A stretch of 64,000 bases of DNA from Schistocephalus solidus. Its lineage: Eukaryota; Platyhelminthes; Cestoda; Diphyllobothriidea; Diphyllobothriidae. Position 1 is the stretch's first letter; each line of letters starts with the position of its first letter. Where the stretch lies: contig WEDG01000242.1 of NCBI GenBank assembly GCA_017591395.1, positions 434,001 through 498,000 of the forward strand. The letters are read 5' to 3'. The position numbers and the translations under genes were made by a program. Below, one piece after another: positions 29,471-40,809 of this stretch. The notes beneath the pieces are model-generated. The model worked only from the letters and a program-made list of their open reading frames with translations, made no database searches and had not been told where the DNA came from.

Positions 29471-30214
29471 TTATAAAAAGGATAATTTGGTGGCGGAGAA
29501 GAAAACTGGAAAAGAAGAAACGAAAGGTGGGAAACAAAATTGCTCTGGTCTACAATTTGTCGAAATGTTACTGTTAAGAGAACTGAGATTATTGTACAAC
29601 GGCATATTTGGATGAAAACCTTGTAAAGGAAGGCTATATTGTGGCATTTGAAAGATAGGGGTGGCATAGAAATGAGATTTTGAGGGAAAGTTAGCATAAA
29701 TTGGCGGAAAACGTGCATTTGAAAAAGGAATAAATGATTTCGAAAAACTGGTAACATAATTAGAAGCGTTAATTATTTGGGGATTTCGGCCACCTTTTGG
29801 GTTGGGAAGGATGCTAACATTAGCGTTCGCAGCTGTTGTAGATGCTGAGGGGTTAGCAGGTTTCCCATCGGTAATGACATTACTGATTTTAATGCCTGGA
29901 TTAGCCAATGATTCAGATTTACTAGGAGTTTGCTTAGGTTTAGTAGATTTGGCAGCTATAGCAGGCATAGTTTGCTTGGGATGAGAAAGAAGTGGCTTTG
30001 ACACAATTTCACTCAAACCAGGAACAAGGTTAACGGGTGAAGATTCAACTGGAATCGAAATTCCTGTCGATCCGGAGGGCCGTGGGCTTTCATTAGCTAC
30101 AGGACAAACCTCTGAGATAACTTTTGATATTGAAGGTGTAGACGAAGGCTTCTTGTTTGCTAATGAGGGTGAAACCCGACGTTCCATTGGGGTTTTATCC
30201 CTACAGATAAACAA
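29471..30214 (-). pseudogene. F2 ORF1, Pro/Ser-rich C-terminal part
   Basis: 247 codons, open, starting near the motif TPMERRVSP, with low-complexity Ser/Pro/Lys/Ala sequence and a hydrophobic, Phe/Pro/Tyr-rich end. Copy B has a recognisable homologue at 38994-38518 starting MERRNGSP. I see no zinc knuckle. In the family ORF1 products bind RNA; here the RNA-binding part lies upstream in other frames. Confidence 0.7.
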
Positions 30215-30351
30215 CTTGTTTTTTTCAAATATTGAGCTGAGCGCTCATGCTTAGAGAAAATAAGGTCAACTTCAATCGCTGAAAAAGTTTGACCAGAACT
30301 GGCGGGTTTTTGCTACGGGAAGACAACCTTTTAGCTTCAGCGACTTTAAAG

Positions 30352-30699
30352 TTAAAAGCCGCATGAGTAAAGGAAATGAAATGCAACGTCCAGGGGGATT
30401 TTACTCTTGGGGACGTTTTTTAAAAGAAAATTGAAACTCCTCTTATGTCGGTCAATTGACTCGGTACTGACCATGTTTATAAAAGGCTCTAGTTTCACGC
30501 ATTGTTGAGAAGTGAGTGAAGACAACTTCTCCTCAAAAATAGTACCAAGGATCGTGAAGAGAGAACCATATTTAGACATAAAGGTATTAAAGTTTTCCAG
30601 GGCGTCAAGGTCTAATTTCTTCATGCTTAAGGAGGGTTGCTCTAGTGGACGTTTTACGTGAAGAGGATGTTTGCGTCTAAGCACTGACTGGGGTTTCAT
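30352..30699 (-). pseudogene. F2 ORF1, N-terminal part with RRM-like start
   Basis: Starts at ATG 30699 with a basic head, then a helical stretch (LDLDALENFNTFMSKYGSLF) shared with copy B (39469-39248, LDLPALQNCYDLILKFG). It then reads RSFNFLLKNVPKSKIPLDVA, the first strand and helix of an RRM-like fold. The fold continues in another frame (FKVAEAKRLSSRSKNPPVLV) after an apparent extra T near 30356, and again changes frame before 30214. Confidence 0.72.
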
Positions 30700-30719
30700 A
30701 TTGATTTTAAAATATAAGT

Positions 30720-31275
30720 ATTTTTTTCAATTCGATAATACGAAAGGAAAATTGTCACTAGTGACGTTTTGCGGAATAAAAGATGTAATATTTGAAATAT
30801 GTGTCTTAAGCAAGGCACTGCAAGCAAATATCTGCTAGGTAACGAGTTTAAACTGAAAATAGAATTAGCGAAGAGGCTATGCAGGGTGAAAAATATATCA
30901 ACTGGTATACCAGTAACTGCAAATTATTCTTCGCTGGAAATAAGGTAAACTTACAAAATTTCAACTTTATTTCTAGAATTAACCTTTATATTCCGTCCTT
31001 TTGACGTAAATCTGCGAGAACTTTAATGAGGCTATGTAGGGTGAAAAAGTTTAAAAACTTTATATTTTACCCTTTTGCAATTGCAATAACTGCAAGTGTG
31101 TGCAGCTGATAATGAGGTAGAAATACAATAAATTGTCAGTAATTAAGCTAATATTTTCAACAGGAAACGAAGAAATCGGTTTAAAATTCGAGAATTCACT
31201 TATCTTCAAATTTGAACCAACCGCCTTCGACCTTGACCTTGACGTCTGTGAGGCACCTTGTAGAATGTCCAACTA
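30720..31275 (-). repeat. F2 5' leader with repeated blocks
   Basis: The stretch 30870-31000 and the stretch 31025-31155 are related: both begin gaggctatg.agggtgaaaaa and both contain a caataactgcaa- or cagtaactgcaaa-like motif at a similar distance. A third relative, gaggcaatgtcgggtgaaag, lies at 39721 in the leader of copy B. This is a leader made of roughly 150-bp monomers, in two copies here. Confidence 0.55.
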
Positions 31276-31279
31276 AAGT

Positions 31280-32020
31280 CGAAGTATAAACAAAGCATTG
31301 CTTGCTGCTTATCGGGTAAATAAAATAAAAGGCTTAGAAAGGCTCACATACAAGTTTCGTTACAACTTTCAGATAAATATTCAGGTTAAATAGAATTCAG
31401 AAACTAATCGGCTATACAAAAATCACTGAGTTGAGTGACAATTATCTTTTTGGGATGTGTTCAGGGGTGGAGTATTATGCATGTTCCGATATTTATTAAA
31501 AACGTCCAATATTCCTGATTTAAATGCTGTAAGTTAACTGGATGTCTTTTATGCTTCAAATAATAATTTGCTTGAGAATCAGACTAAGAATAAGTGGCGA
31601 GGTAATAAGAGGATATCTAATAAGTTTATTATTGAGTTTGGAAGACTATCCTCTTCTGAGGATTGTTTGTGTTTTAACGAATTTTTTGTCACTGAATTAG
31701 CTTTGAGGAGACATCAAAATTATTGGGAATGCTACTTGAAGGTGGAAGGAAACAAAAACGTTATTTCGGAATAAGACATAAGATTTGTGGCAAAAATGCA
31801 GAAACAAATCGGCTTTGTCGCTAGCATCGATGAAAAATCCCTTTCTGTTATTTCGCAGAGGGAGAGTTTAGGGACCGCGGTCAGAAGAGATAGATGAATA
31901 TATTTTTATTTGAAAACCCGGAAGGGCACTGTCATCGGAATTTTTTTTAATTAAAACGAGCCTGAAATCGTGTACGGTTACTTTATGAATAGTAGGTCAG
32001 CTTCTTGGCGATGACCTATG
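31280..32020. other. No recognisable gene between two F2 copies
   Basis: AT-rich. A frame of 68 codons at 31568-31774 lacks motifs. Possibly older F2 sequence. Confidence 0.4.
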
Positions 32021-32229
32021 ACAAAAAACAGTGTGGTCAAAAAATTAGATAAAAGAGCAGCCAGTGAAAAAAACTCCTTGTGAATTTTTACGGAAAAGGC
32101 ATATGGTTAATTTAGGTTATTGGTTTTTAAGGAGAAATAACTCGCTCCTGGGAGAAAAACATACGCATTAGGTAGGACTGACATGCTGTTGAGAGCGTAT
32201 AAGCGTTTAAAACGCTTCTCATCGTGGGA

Positions 32230-32830
32230 GACATCATTTAACGACAGGGGCTACTTTTCACCACCACAGGTGTGATCACAATGCCTATCGACTAGCTATA
32301 AGCATAACTGTTAAGGATGCTAGACAGGGGAAACCTTCACAGGCATCATCCTCACACTTATGGTCGAACGAGGAAAGGACCGTAGAGATTGTGAAGGTCA
32401 CGATAGAATTTCCAGAGTAGCGACCATGATACTCTCGTTGCTGATTTCTCAGACCACCGAGAATGGAACCCAAAAAGATCGTCAACAATCCGTGTAGGGT
32501 GAATACCGGGGAGAAGGATAGGGCCGCAAACACCATCGCCTGAAGGCGCGGCAGATGCAAAGTTGGACGAGGCTGTAGCCATTTGTGAAGGGTCAAGAAA
32601 GAGGAGAACCGCGAAGACAAAGGAAACGATTGGAGTCGTTAATATTTCCAAATGATGGCCAAAATAAAGAGGGGATGAAAACTGGCTCTGAAGATCGCCT
32701 TTTTTAAAAAAATGAAACAAAACTGCTCCGCCAGGGCGTAAGAAGCAGCATGGTATGTTACTCCTAAGCGTAGAAAGAAAGGATAATGGGAGATCCGGTA
32801 ATTGACTAAGAAACAATCAACATAACGCGC
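32230..32830. other. Unmatched block inside the 3' UTR of F2 copy B
   Basis: Located where copy A runs directly from its mid 3' UTR to the gtcatgg landmark. It is locally GC-richer and has open frames on minus of 111 and 152 codons without motifs. I read it as an insertion of unknown type. Confidence 0.35.
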
Positions 32831-33975
32831 TCAGAGGTGCTAGTTGGCATGATAATCGATAATGAATCTGAGACCTGCCCGGCTCAGCATTCAGATTGTA
32901 ATTTGGATGATGTTTTTCGGCATTCAAAATGCGGGTGCTTTAAAACGAGCGCACAATATAACATAATCGTTTGGCGATCATTTTACGGAGGTACGGGGTA
33001 TGAAGACATCCTAGTTCGTGGAGAAAACGATGCATGGAAGATACAATTTGGAGACGGTCTTCTAACTTCCGGATGGTCTTTTCTGGGGGTCATGGAGAAA
33101 GCTGCTCAGGGAGGAAGAGTGAAATCAAAAGTTAATTGAATCGGTTGATGTGGAGAAAATAGGAGGTGGTATAATCAGTGAATAATTACGTAGGTTTTAT
33201 GGACGACTAACGGAAGTAAGGGCTGGAATTCGGAAAATATTTGAACTATTATATAGGTGATAAAGGAGGCAGAAGCCAGCTTCCTGTCTCCGAACCGATA
33301 GAAATTTTAAGTTAGTTAGCTAGCACCTTATCGAATAGGAGGTAGTTGAAAGTGTTGGAGGTAAGAGTATCTGACTACAATGTATTTGGAGCTTTTGCAT
33401 TTAAGAACGGGCAGACTCGGTCAGTTAACCAAAGAATGGGCAGCAATGTTCAAGTATGGGAAGGAAAAACATTTTATAAAGTATTAATTTGATTTCAGGA
33501 AGATAAACGTTATAAGACATGAAGCCACAAATCTGGGCAGCGTTGGCCATAATTCTATCGGCATGAGGCGACAGAGCTTAATTATTTGTGTTACTTAAAC
33601 CTAAGTCCTTGGTGATGTAACATTCAGTCATACGGTCGTCTTGGGAAATAACCGGTTGTGGTAGACTGACAAACCCAAACCAAATTTAACGACACTTAGA
33701 AGGTGAGAATTCCATTTGACAAGTTGAGCTCCACATGGAAAGAGCATGTAAGTCCTCAGGGATTTTTTTCCAAGCATCGTTGAGCCGAAAAGTTACAGAA
33801 GGAATGTACGCATTTAAGATCGCCCACATAAATAAAGACCGAGAGTGTTTAACAGTGGATTAAATATCATCAAAGTAAAGCAAAAAAAGAGGATCTAGCA
33901 CGGTGCCTTGAAGGACACCGCTCACAATAGGGGTCTCCGCTGAAAATTAGGACCTAACTAAGACCTTTGTTTATG

Positions 33976-34013
33976 ATTAATTCAATTCAATTCAATTCAA
34001 TTCAATTCAATTT
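33976..34013. repeat. (TTCAA)n tail of the nested F1 element
   Basis: About six to seven TTCAA units on plus, or TTGAA in the sense of the element, directly after the 3' landmark ccctcaataaa of F1. It marks the 3' end of the insertion. Confidence 0.95.
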
Positions 34014-34166
34014 ATTGAGGGAAATAGGCATGGGCCTTTGGGTACCCTATTTGTAACGTAAAATTAAGTGCGGTATACAGAGAAACCGTGTGGGTTGCAA
34101 AGGTACAAAAGGCGGTCATAAAATTTGACAAGTGGTGCACGACTCTCGAGGGTTAAAATAAATGCC

Positions 34167-34784
34167 TCATCGCTCAGGCTCGTTGCGGAACATAAAACTG
34201 TCAAGGTTTCTTTTAAAGCTTTCCAGCGATGGTGACATCACAACGTCTTCAGGGAGGGCATTCCATGGTTTAACCACTCTGACAGAGAAGGAGAACTTGC
34301 GCACATCCAGTCTCGCCTGCTGGGCACGCAGTTTCAATGGGTGACCTCGGAGATGGGTCGTGGTGGCAAATTCAAAGAAGTCCGAGAATTCCAGGCAACA
34401 ATCCAATCCCTTCACAATGCGGAATGTCTGCAGGAGATCACCACGCATTTGCCTATAACTCAAAGGGAACAGATTAAGATTCATTAGGCGGGTTGGATAT
34501 GGCAAGGAGCTTTGACTTCTAACCATTTTGGTGGCTTTCCTCTGGACTCTTTCGAGGCAGTTCTGATCTTGAACTGTCCAGGGTTTCCAGGCGTGCATAG
34601 CATATTCCAAATGTGGCCTAATGAATGTTCCAAAGGTCTTAGCAAAAAGATCTTCATCGAAATCCAAAAAGGCTCGTCTGATGGCATGCAACACCGAAAT
34701 TGCCCTCTTCGCCACTTTCGAGCAGTGAGACGATGGTTTTAAGGTGGTGGTCATCAGCACACCAAGGTCCTTTTGGGTTTCCAC
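34167..34784 (-). pseudogene. F1 ORF2 C-terminal region (205 codons)
   Basis: Open frame with CSKVAKRAISVLHAIRRAFL, TFIRPHLEYAMHAW, LERVQRKATKMVRSQS, LFPLSYRQMRGDLLQTFRI, TTHLRGHPLKLRAQQARLD and RVVKPWNALPEDVV, matching the plus-strand F1 copy at 55.6-56.18 kb residue by residue in many blocks. Separated from the RT core by a frameshift near 34780. Confidence 0.88.
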
Positions 34785-35436
34785 GTCTTTAAGGCTTCAC
34801 CGTTGAGAAAGTAACTTCTACTTTCGGCAGATCCAGACGGGTTGCCTAAGCGAAGTATTGTACACTTATCGACGTTGAACCGCAAAAGCCAATGATTCGA
34901 CCACTCCTCCAACCGAGTTAGGTTGATCTGCAGTTTATCTTCGTCAGCAGGGCTCTGGATTACATTCCAGATTTTAATGTCGTCGGCAAAACATTGCTGC
35001 TTCACAGTCGAGATTCCTGACACAATCGTTCACGTATATTAAAAACAGTATTGGCCCCTAGTACTGAACCCTGAGGAACCCCACTCTCGACCGCAGCAGA
35101 ACTTGACCTCTCTTGGCCGATGCACACAACCTGGCGCCGACCCACGAGGAAGTTTTCGATCCACTTGAGGAGGTTACCTCTGATTCCAATTCTTTCTAGC
35201 TTGTAAAGCAGTCTCTCGTGCGGCACAGTATCGAAGGCCTTTTGAAAGTCAATGAAGGCAATGTGAACCGCGTGTCTATCTTCAAGTGCTTGGGTCCACC
35301 TCTGGAGCGAATACAGCAAATTCGTTGTGCATGATCTTCCTTTTCTGAACCCGTGTTGACAGCTTGATAACAAATTATGAGTCTCTAGGAATTTCACCAA
35401 TTCGCTCTTGATGATCCTTTTCCATAATCTTGCCAA
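34754..35436 (-). pseudogene. F1 reverse transcriptase core, two frames
   Basis: 35436-35002 reads CQHGFRKGRSCTTNLLYSL, AFIDFQKAFDTVPHERLLYK and ESGVPQGSVLG. 35023-34754 then carries CFADDIKIWNVI (catalytic box) and LLRFNVDKCTILRLG. One frameshift near 35030 separates the PQG block from the FADD block. Confidence 0.9.
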
Positions 35437-35897
35437 GGATGCATGTTAAGCTTATGGGCCTGTAGTTTGTCACTGACGCCCGGCTACCGCTTTTTTGTAC
35501 AAGGGAGTTATATGTGCCAGCTTCCAATCGAAAGGAAGTGTTCCGGAGTCAAAGGACTTTTGAAAGAGCACTGACAAAGGTGCGGAAAGTTCATTGGCGA
35601 GTTCTTTTCAGAAGCTTGGGTGGAAGCTCGTCTGGTCCTGGGGATTTCGACTCTTTTAGTTCTTTTAATTCCTTTTGGATCAGAAATTCTGAGAATAGTA
35701 TGTGGCTTATGCTAGCAGTCGGCGGGTTATCCACTGAGGGACGAAGGAACCTTGCCTCGTTTGTGAAGACTGAGCGGTAGAACTGTGAAAAAGTACTCGG
35801 CTTTTTTTCTGTTTTCAGAAATTTCGACGCCCACGGCAGTCTTAATCAGTGGTATTTGATGTTTATTCCCTTGTACATCTACGGAGGTAACTGTAGA

Positions 35898-37009
35898 CTA
35901 ACTTTGATTCTGCGTTGCCTTTTGCAGCAAAGTCTTCTCAAATTCTCTTCGCGTTTTAAGAATAAGGCTTCTCATTTTGTTTCTCTGCGCTTTATACTTA
36001 TTAAAATAGGCGACTTGATTAGACTCGCAATATTTTCTCCACAACTTGTGCTTCCTGTTTATTTCCCTTTTTAAGTTACTGTCTAGCCACCCAGGATGCT
36101 TGCTGTGATGGACACTCGTTAGCGGGCAGTGGTTGTCAATAAGTTGCAGAAGAACATTTCGGAAGGACTCCCAATCTTCGTTTACGGTGCTCGAAAACAT
36201 TGCGGTCCAGTTAATGTGTGTTAAATCTGCTCGCATCTGATGAAAGTTTCCTCGCCAAACGTTACGCCGTTTTTCCTCTATAGCAGGCGCAACGGAGAAT
36301 AAGGAGTAGTCCCACATAAGCACCACATGATCACTACGACCGAGCGGAGGCATTGAAATAATCTCGTCAATGCTGCCTGATGTTTTCGTGAAAACGAGGT
36401 CAAGACAGTTAGCCCTTTGTCCTTCACGTGTTCTGGTGGGGAAAGGGACATGCTGTGAGGAGTGCATTCAAGGTCTTTTGCAGAAAAACATAATCAAAAA
36501 GTCGATTTCGGGCATGATGATTGAACAGTGCTCCAGTTAATTCCTGGTGCGTTGAAGTCACCCATAATCATTACATTAGGTCTACTGGAGAACTTTTCTA
36601 ATTTTTCCAACAAGTGGGTGTCCGCGACTCGGTCTATCCTAGGTGGCCGATAGACAATGAGGACATCTAGACATGGAGAGCCAAGAGCCTTGATGTTCAA
36701 CCATATGGCTTCAGTGCTGCACGCAAACTTGCTCGTCTTGTCAGACACTATTAACACGTCTTTCACATACACAATTATTCCACCACCCTGTTGGTTTTCT
36801 CTGTCCCTCCGATATATTTGGTACCCAGACAATGTTATTTCGCTATCTAGAATACTGCCCGACAGCCAGGTTTCGGTTACTGCTATCACATCCGGAGATA
36901 CTTCGGCAAGGCAAATTTTTAACTCATCAAGTTTTGATAAAAGGCTTTGCGCATTTGTATACAAGCACTTCAATTTTGCGCCAACCAAATTTCCTGTTGC
37001 GTTTGTCAA
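35898..37009 (-). pseudogene. F1 EEP-type endonuclease, two frames
   Basis: 37009-36494 reads LKCLYTNAQSLLSKLDELK, VTETWLSGS (catalytic Glu), QQGGGIIVYVKD, VYRPPRIDRVADTHLLEKL and IMGDFNAPGINW (catalytic Asp/Asn). 36467-35898 continues with NCLDLVFTKT and GRSDHVVLMWDY (SDH box), then a linker. Apart from one break near 36480 the domain looks intact. Confidence 0.9.
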
Positions 37010-37114
37010 TTTTATGGGCCCAACTGCGTCTCCTCTAACGTCAAGGTCGTATGTTTTTTTCCGTTTCGTGATGATTTTCGGTAACTCTGGTTTCTTTAGT
37101 GAGAACGCTGGGCG

Positions 37115-37528
37115 TTACGGAATCAGTTCTGACATCTCTTTGGGCAATGGGTTCCCTGATGGTTTTGGCGTTAGTGAGGTGGCTGCCGTTGTCCTCAGAA
37201 CAATCGGTTGGTTCAATGGAAAATTCGTATTCTTTTGAACTACCTTCCCCTTGAAAATAGCCAGATTGTGTTCGCCAGCCTTCAGTCTTGATTGTAGTTC
37301 CAAGACAAGTTCCCGGCGTTTCAGCCTTTCCGCAGGGGAGTAGTCCGGTTGAAAAAAAACCTCTTTATGCGAGTGACCAATAAAATTCTTTAATAATTCT
37401 TTGTTGACATGAGCAAAGTCAAAATATATCCGTTTTATTTCTGGCTTTACAGAGGAGGAGACTGGAAAACAACAATGAATTAATGCGTGATCACTTGTAA
37501 AAAGGTTTTGATGGAAATGCATAAGCAA
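37115..37528 (-). pseudogene. Chimeric open frame across the F2/F1 junction
   Basis: 137 codons. The first about 47 residues are F2 endonuclease and linker (FTSDHALIHCCFPV, then FDFAHVNKELLKNF). From about 37368 on the frame is F1 ORF1 C-terminus (FFQPDYSPAERLKRRELVLE then AGEHNLAIFKGKVV). The insertion point happens to keep the frame open. There is no reason to think it is expressed. Confidence 0.75.
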
Positions 37529-38110
37529 AGGATGAGCGCAATTAGTAAAAAATAAATCTTAAATACTTTCTTTTCTATTCACTGAGCAGATTAATTGAGT
37601 CATGTTTTAAAAGTAAATCGTGATCAAAAAGTTCTCAACTTTTGGCCGTGAAGTACTTGCATGCCAGTCGATTTCGGGCAAATTAAAATCTCGTATGATC
37701 ATCTTGGCATCAAACGGAGCTTCTGTAATTTTTTCAAGGAACTCACAGAGCTGGCTTTTATTGCTGGAACATCAGGGAGGATTATAAATACAGCTAATTA
37801 GGGCTTTTTTCTTGTGTGGGAGGATAACTGAAACGAAACAAGTATTTTCGGAAAACAAAGAAATGCTAATATCATAGAGAGAATGTACAAGTTATTATCT
37901 AATGTAAAGAAGACAACCACCGCCACGTTATTTAACGTGGTCTTCTTAATATAAACTTAACTTATCTAAAACGAGCATCGAGTCTGAAATGAGAGCATTA
38001 GCCCAAGATTCTGTAATTCACATAATATCTGGGTCAAACTCAAAAGCTACAGTTCTTAGCTCAGTCATCTTTTTACGACTGAACTCGCGTTAAGTGAAAC
38101 TATACTGAGC
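37385..38110 (-). pseudogene. F2 copy B endonuclease remnant
   Basis: Aligns with the endonuclease of copy A at DNA level: shared gaggcaaccaccgccacgtt-like block near 37915, gccagtcgatttcgggcaaattaaaatc near 37665 and gcgtgatcacttgt near 37483. Stops in every frame. Confidence 0.8.
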
Positions 38111-38517
38111 GTATTTGTGGAACGTGAGATACGCTCATTAGTGTTCATAAAAAGGAAGACTTGTTGGAGGGGAAGTAAACGGTTGGCAAGAAGGTGTTGG
38201 TGGAAAGTAAAATTGCTGCGTTCTACAATTTGCGAAGCTGTTACTGTTAACTAAATTAGGATTATTCTAGGAAAACATATTTGGATGGTAAACATTGAAG
38301 GGAGGGCTATTTATTGCGCAATAGAAAATAGGAGAAGGCCTTAAAATATGATTGTGAGGAATATTGGAATAATATGAGGGGCAAAACCAGATTTGAAAAT
38401 GTAACAAATGGTTTTGGAAAACAGTTATCATTAGGGGTAGAGTTAATTACTTAGACAGCCTGAGAAGTTGTTGGGTTGGGATAATTGCTAAGGAAATTTT
38501 GTATAGATACTGGAAAG

Positions 38518-39469
38518 TTAGGAGTTTTTCCAACTGTAAAGACGTTTTTCCTTTTGGAACTTAAATAAGGAGCACACTAAGACCTGCTTACTAGCTTGAA
38601 CAGCTGAGACCGGAGTGGATGTCGTGAAATGGGAAGGAGGCGGACTTAACCCAGTTTTTTGGACTAATTCACCAGTAGGAATACAAGGAAAATTACTTTG
38701 AAATGGAGAAGCAGTCGGTCTTGGCACTTTAGACGGAATCATTTGTATTAAAGATGGGCTTACGACATTGTTGAAGGCTACTGAGTTTGAAATTCCTATT
38801 CGTGAGGTAGGAGGCGTTAATGGATTCATTGGAAGAAAAGTGGCAGGTGAAGTTAAGGGGTTTTTTGAACCGGACAACAGAAGAGATTGATTTAGCGCCT
38901 CATTGTGGTTTGCATAGCCATGACCAGACTTATGGATAATAGAATGAGAGGTTGAAGACCTATCCGAAAGGGGAGACCCATTTCTTCGCTCCATCGGTGT
39001 ACGATCCGACGAAGGAAAAAATGTTGCAACTTTTAGATAACGAGAAATGTGACCTCATTGTGCAAAGATGTATTCCACCTCGATTGATGAAAAAATAGTG
39101 ACTAATATAGGTAGATTTTGCTTCTTGAGGAGAGGCATTTGGCCTCTGCTATTTTGTAGTTGAAGCTGCATGAGTCTAATATTTCACTGGCAACCAAATG
39201 GATGAGAGAGTCGAGAAGCTGACATTGCTACGAGGGAATAGCAGATATCAGATATCAGAGAGATCACCGTCGAATATGCTCCCCAGTATAGAGAGAACTA
39301 ATCCAAATTTTAATATTAAGTCATAACAATTTTGCAAAGCAGGCAAATCAAGCTGCTTAGCTTTAACAACTGGTTGCATATGCATAGCAATGCTGTGACC
39401 ACTAGATGCAACCAAGCAACGCTTCGGTAAAACTGCTGAGAGCTTCCGACGAGCTGAGATTTCGTTCAC
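38518..39469 (-). pseudogene. F2 copy B ORF1 remnants
   Basis: 39469-39248 carries the N-terminal helix block (LDLPALQNCYDLILKFGLVL then ILGSIF), and 38994-38518 the Ser/Pro-rich part beginning MERRNGSPLSDRSS. The two are in different frames with stops between, as in copy A. Confidence 0.72.
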
Positions 39470-40009
39470 ATTTTTTTGTTTTATGTAATATATTACACTT
39501 ATTTTTAAATAAGAGGATATTTCTTAAACAAAACAAGCAAATGAGAAATGGTATGGGAAAGAAATACACTGATAAAACGCTAAAAATGTGGCTACAAAGG
39601 GTAAGTTCTGCAATATAAATTTCCTGCCTGTTATTAATGGAAATCAAATTTTTTTTCGAAAATTTAACTGACGACCTATATGCGTGCTTGAGTTAGTATA
39701 ACAGATCCATTTGACTAATAGTGAGGCAATGTCGGGTGAAAGAGTTCGACACTAAAGATTCCCGCCTGTTGGAGAGAACGAGTACCACAGGTATAAGCAG
39801 GTGATAAAGTAGTAATAATTGAAATTTTTAGCCAAAAATCAGCTAATAATTTCAGCTGGGGATGAGAAAATCCTGTGAAAATTAGAATTTCCACTTTTCT
39901 TTCAAAAACGAGGATCGCTGATGAAATATTTGTGTAACAAGTTTCACGGGGTGTAGCATTAATTTCTAAATAATTATACCATCTGGATCGAGCTAGCACT
40001 GAAAAAATT

Positions 40010-40800
40010 AACACGAGGGAATTTCTCTGCCAGTCAAACGCCTGACCATTTTTTGAGGCTAATTCGATAGTTTGTTTGTTTCTCAGATGAAATTATAGTG
40101 AATTATTGGACACGTCTTGCAACCGCTTTCCAAAATTTTTAGTCTACTGAAAAACAAAGAAGAAATTGCAGAATCTCGCAAGATCATCTTTAGATTACTG
40201 CGTAATGCAAAGGGTATCCTTGAATGGTACTCATTTTTTGAAAACACAAGCGAGAGGCAGTGGTGAATTAGTACGTGATCACTTTTAAAAAGGTCCTACT
40301 TGAAGCATCCGAAAAAAGGAGTGATATAATTGGAAAAAATTCAGATCCACCACGTGGTTATCTCGTTTTCATGAACGAAGCAGCTGAACCCACTTGTGAA
40401 CAATAATATCTTGTAAAGGTCGAAATCTAGGCGGGCCGAATTTTTAAAAGCAATCCATTTTGGAAAATGTATAATCATCATTGATTAATCTTACGTCAAA
40501 GGCCGATTCAAAAGTTTATATAGTGTCATTGCGCATTTGTGATTTACAACTGGGTGACAAACTAGGAGGATTTTAGATGCAAACAGGAATCGACTCCTTA
40601 TACGGTAAGCAAATAATAGATGCGAAACCAACATTTTCAGATAAGGAAATGGGCGTTAGTGTCGTGTGCAATGTATTTTAAGGGAGATCTAACAATAGGA
40701 AGGCAGCCAACACACCTATTTATGTGGTCCTGAGGGCAGAAATGAGCAGAAATTTGAGCACATAACCAAGATCCGATTATGTGTATAAGTAAATGAATTT
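40010..40800 (-). mobile_element. F2 endonuclease-region relic, copy C
   Basis: Weak but ordered DNA similarity to the F2 endonuclease: ctctgccagtcaaacgcctg at about 40028, gtacgtgatcacttttaaaaagg at about 40272, and ggaaggcagccaacacacctatttatgtggtc-like at about 40697. No open frame remains. It lies next to the 5' end of copy B and is the oldest-looking F2 piece here. Confidence 0.55.
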
Positions 40801-40809
40801 TTATTTCAA

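Larger units (their letters stand above)
26010..31275 (-). mobile_element. F2 non-LTR retrotransposon, copy A, near full length
   Basis: About 5.2 kb on minus. In order: a 5' leader with repeated blocks (31275-30720), ORF1 (30699-29471, frameshifted, RRM-like and then Pro/Ser-rich), apurinic-like endonuclease (29430-28718), a linker (28796-28272), RT with the YADD box (28172-26900), the C-terminal region to 26604, and a 3' UTR of about 590 bp ending in ccaaatataaattctaaattc. Distinct from F1 in sequence and in the YADD rather than FADD box. Both are CR1/jockey-group elements by motif. It is the best-preserved F2 copy, but not autonomous as read because of frameshifts. Confidence 0.88.
33977..37368 (-). 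mobile_element. F1 retrotransposon nested in F2 copy B
   Basis: On minus: the end of ORF1 (about 37368-37030), an endonuclease with intact motifs (37009-35898), a degenerate stretch (35900-35440), RT (35436-34754), the C-terminal region (34784-34167) and the 3' pentanucleotide tail. The 5' end is truncated inside ORF1 at about 37368, where F2 sequence resumes. It is one of the two best F1 copies, with few frame breaks, and so is younger than the F2 host. Confidence 0.88.
32030..39995 (-). mobile_element. F2 retrotransposon, copy B, decayed and interrupted by F1
   Basis: 3' UTR and ORF2 C-terminal portion at 32030-33975 (landmarks shared with copy A: cagtgaaaaaaactcc at 32065, gtcatgg.gaaagct near 33090, aattctatcggcatgagg near 33550, gtaccttgaaggacacc-like near 33903). 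ORF2 endonuclease at 37385-38110, ORF1 at 38140-39470 and a leader block at 39720. Between 33975 and 37368 sits an F1 element on the same strand. About 1,050 bp of F2, equivalent to 27640-28695 of copy A, is absent. A further block of about 600 bp at 32230-32830 does not match copy A and may be another insertion. Confidence 0.8.
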
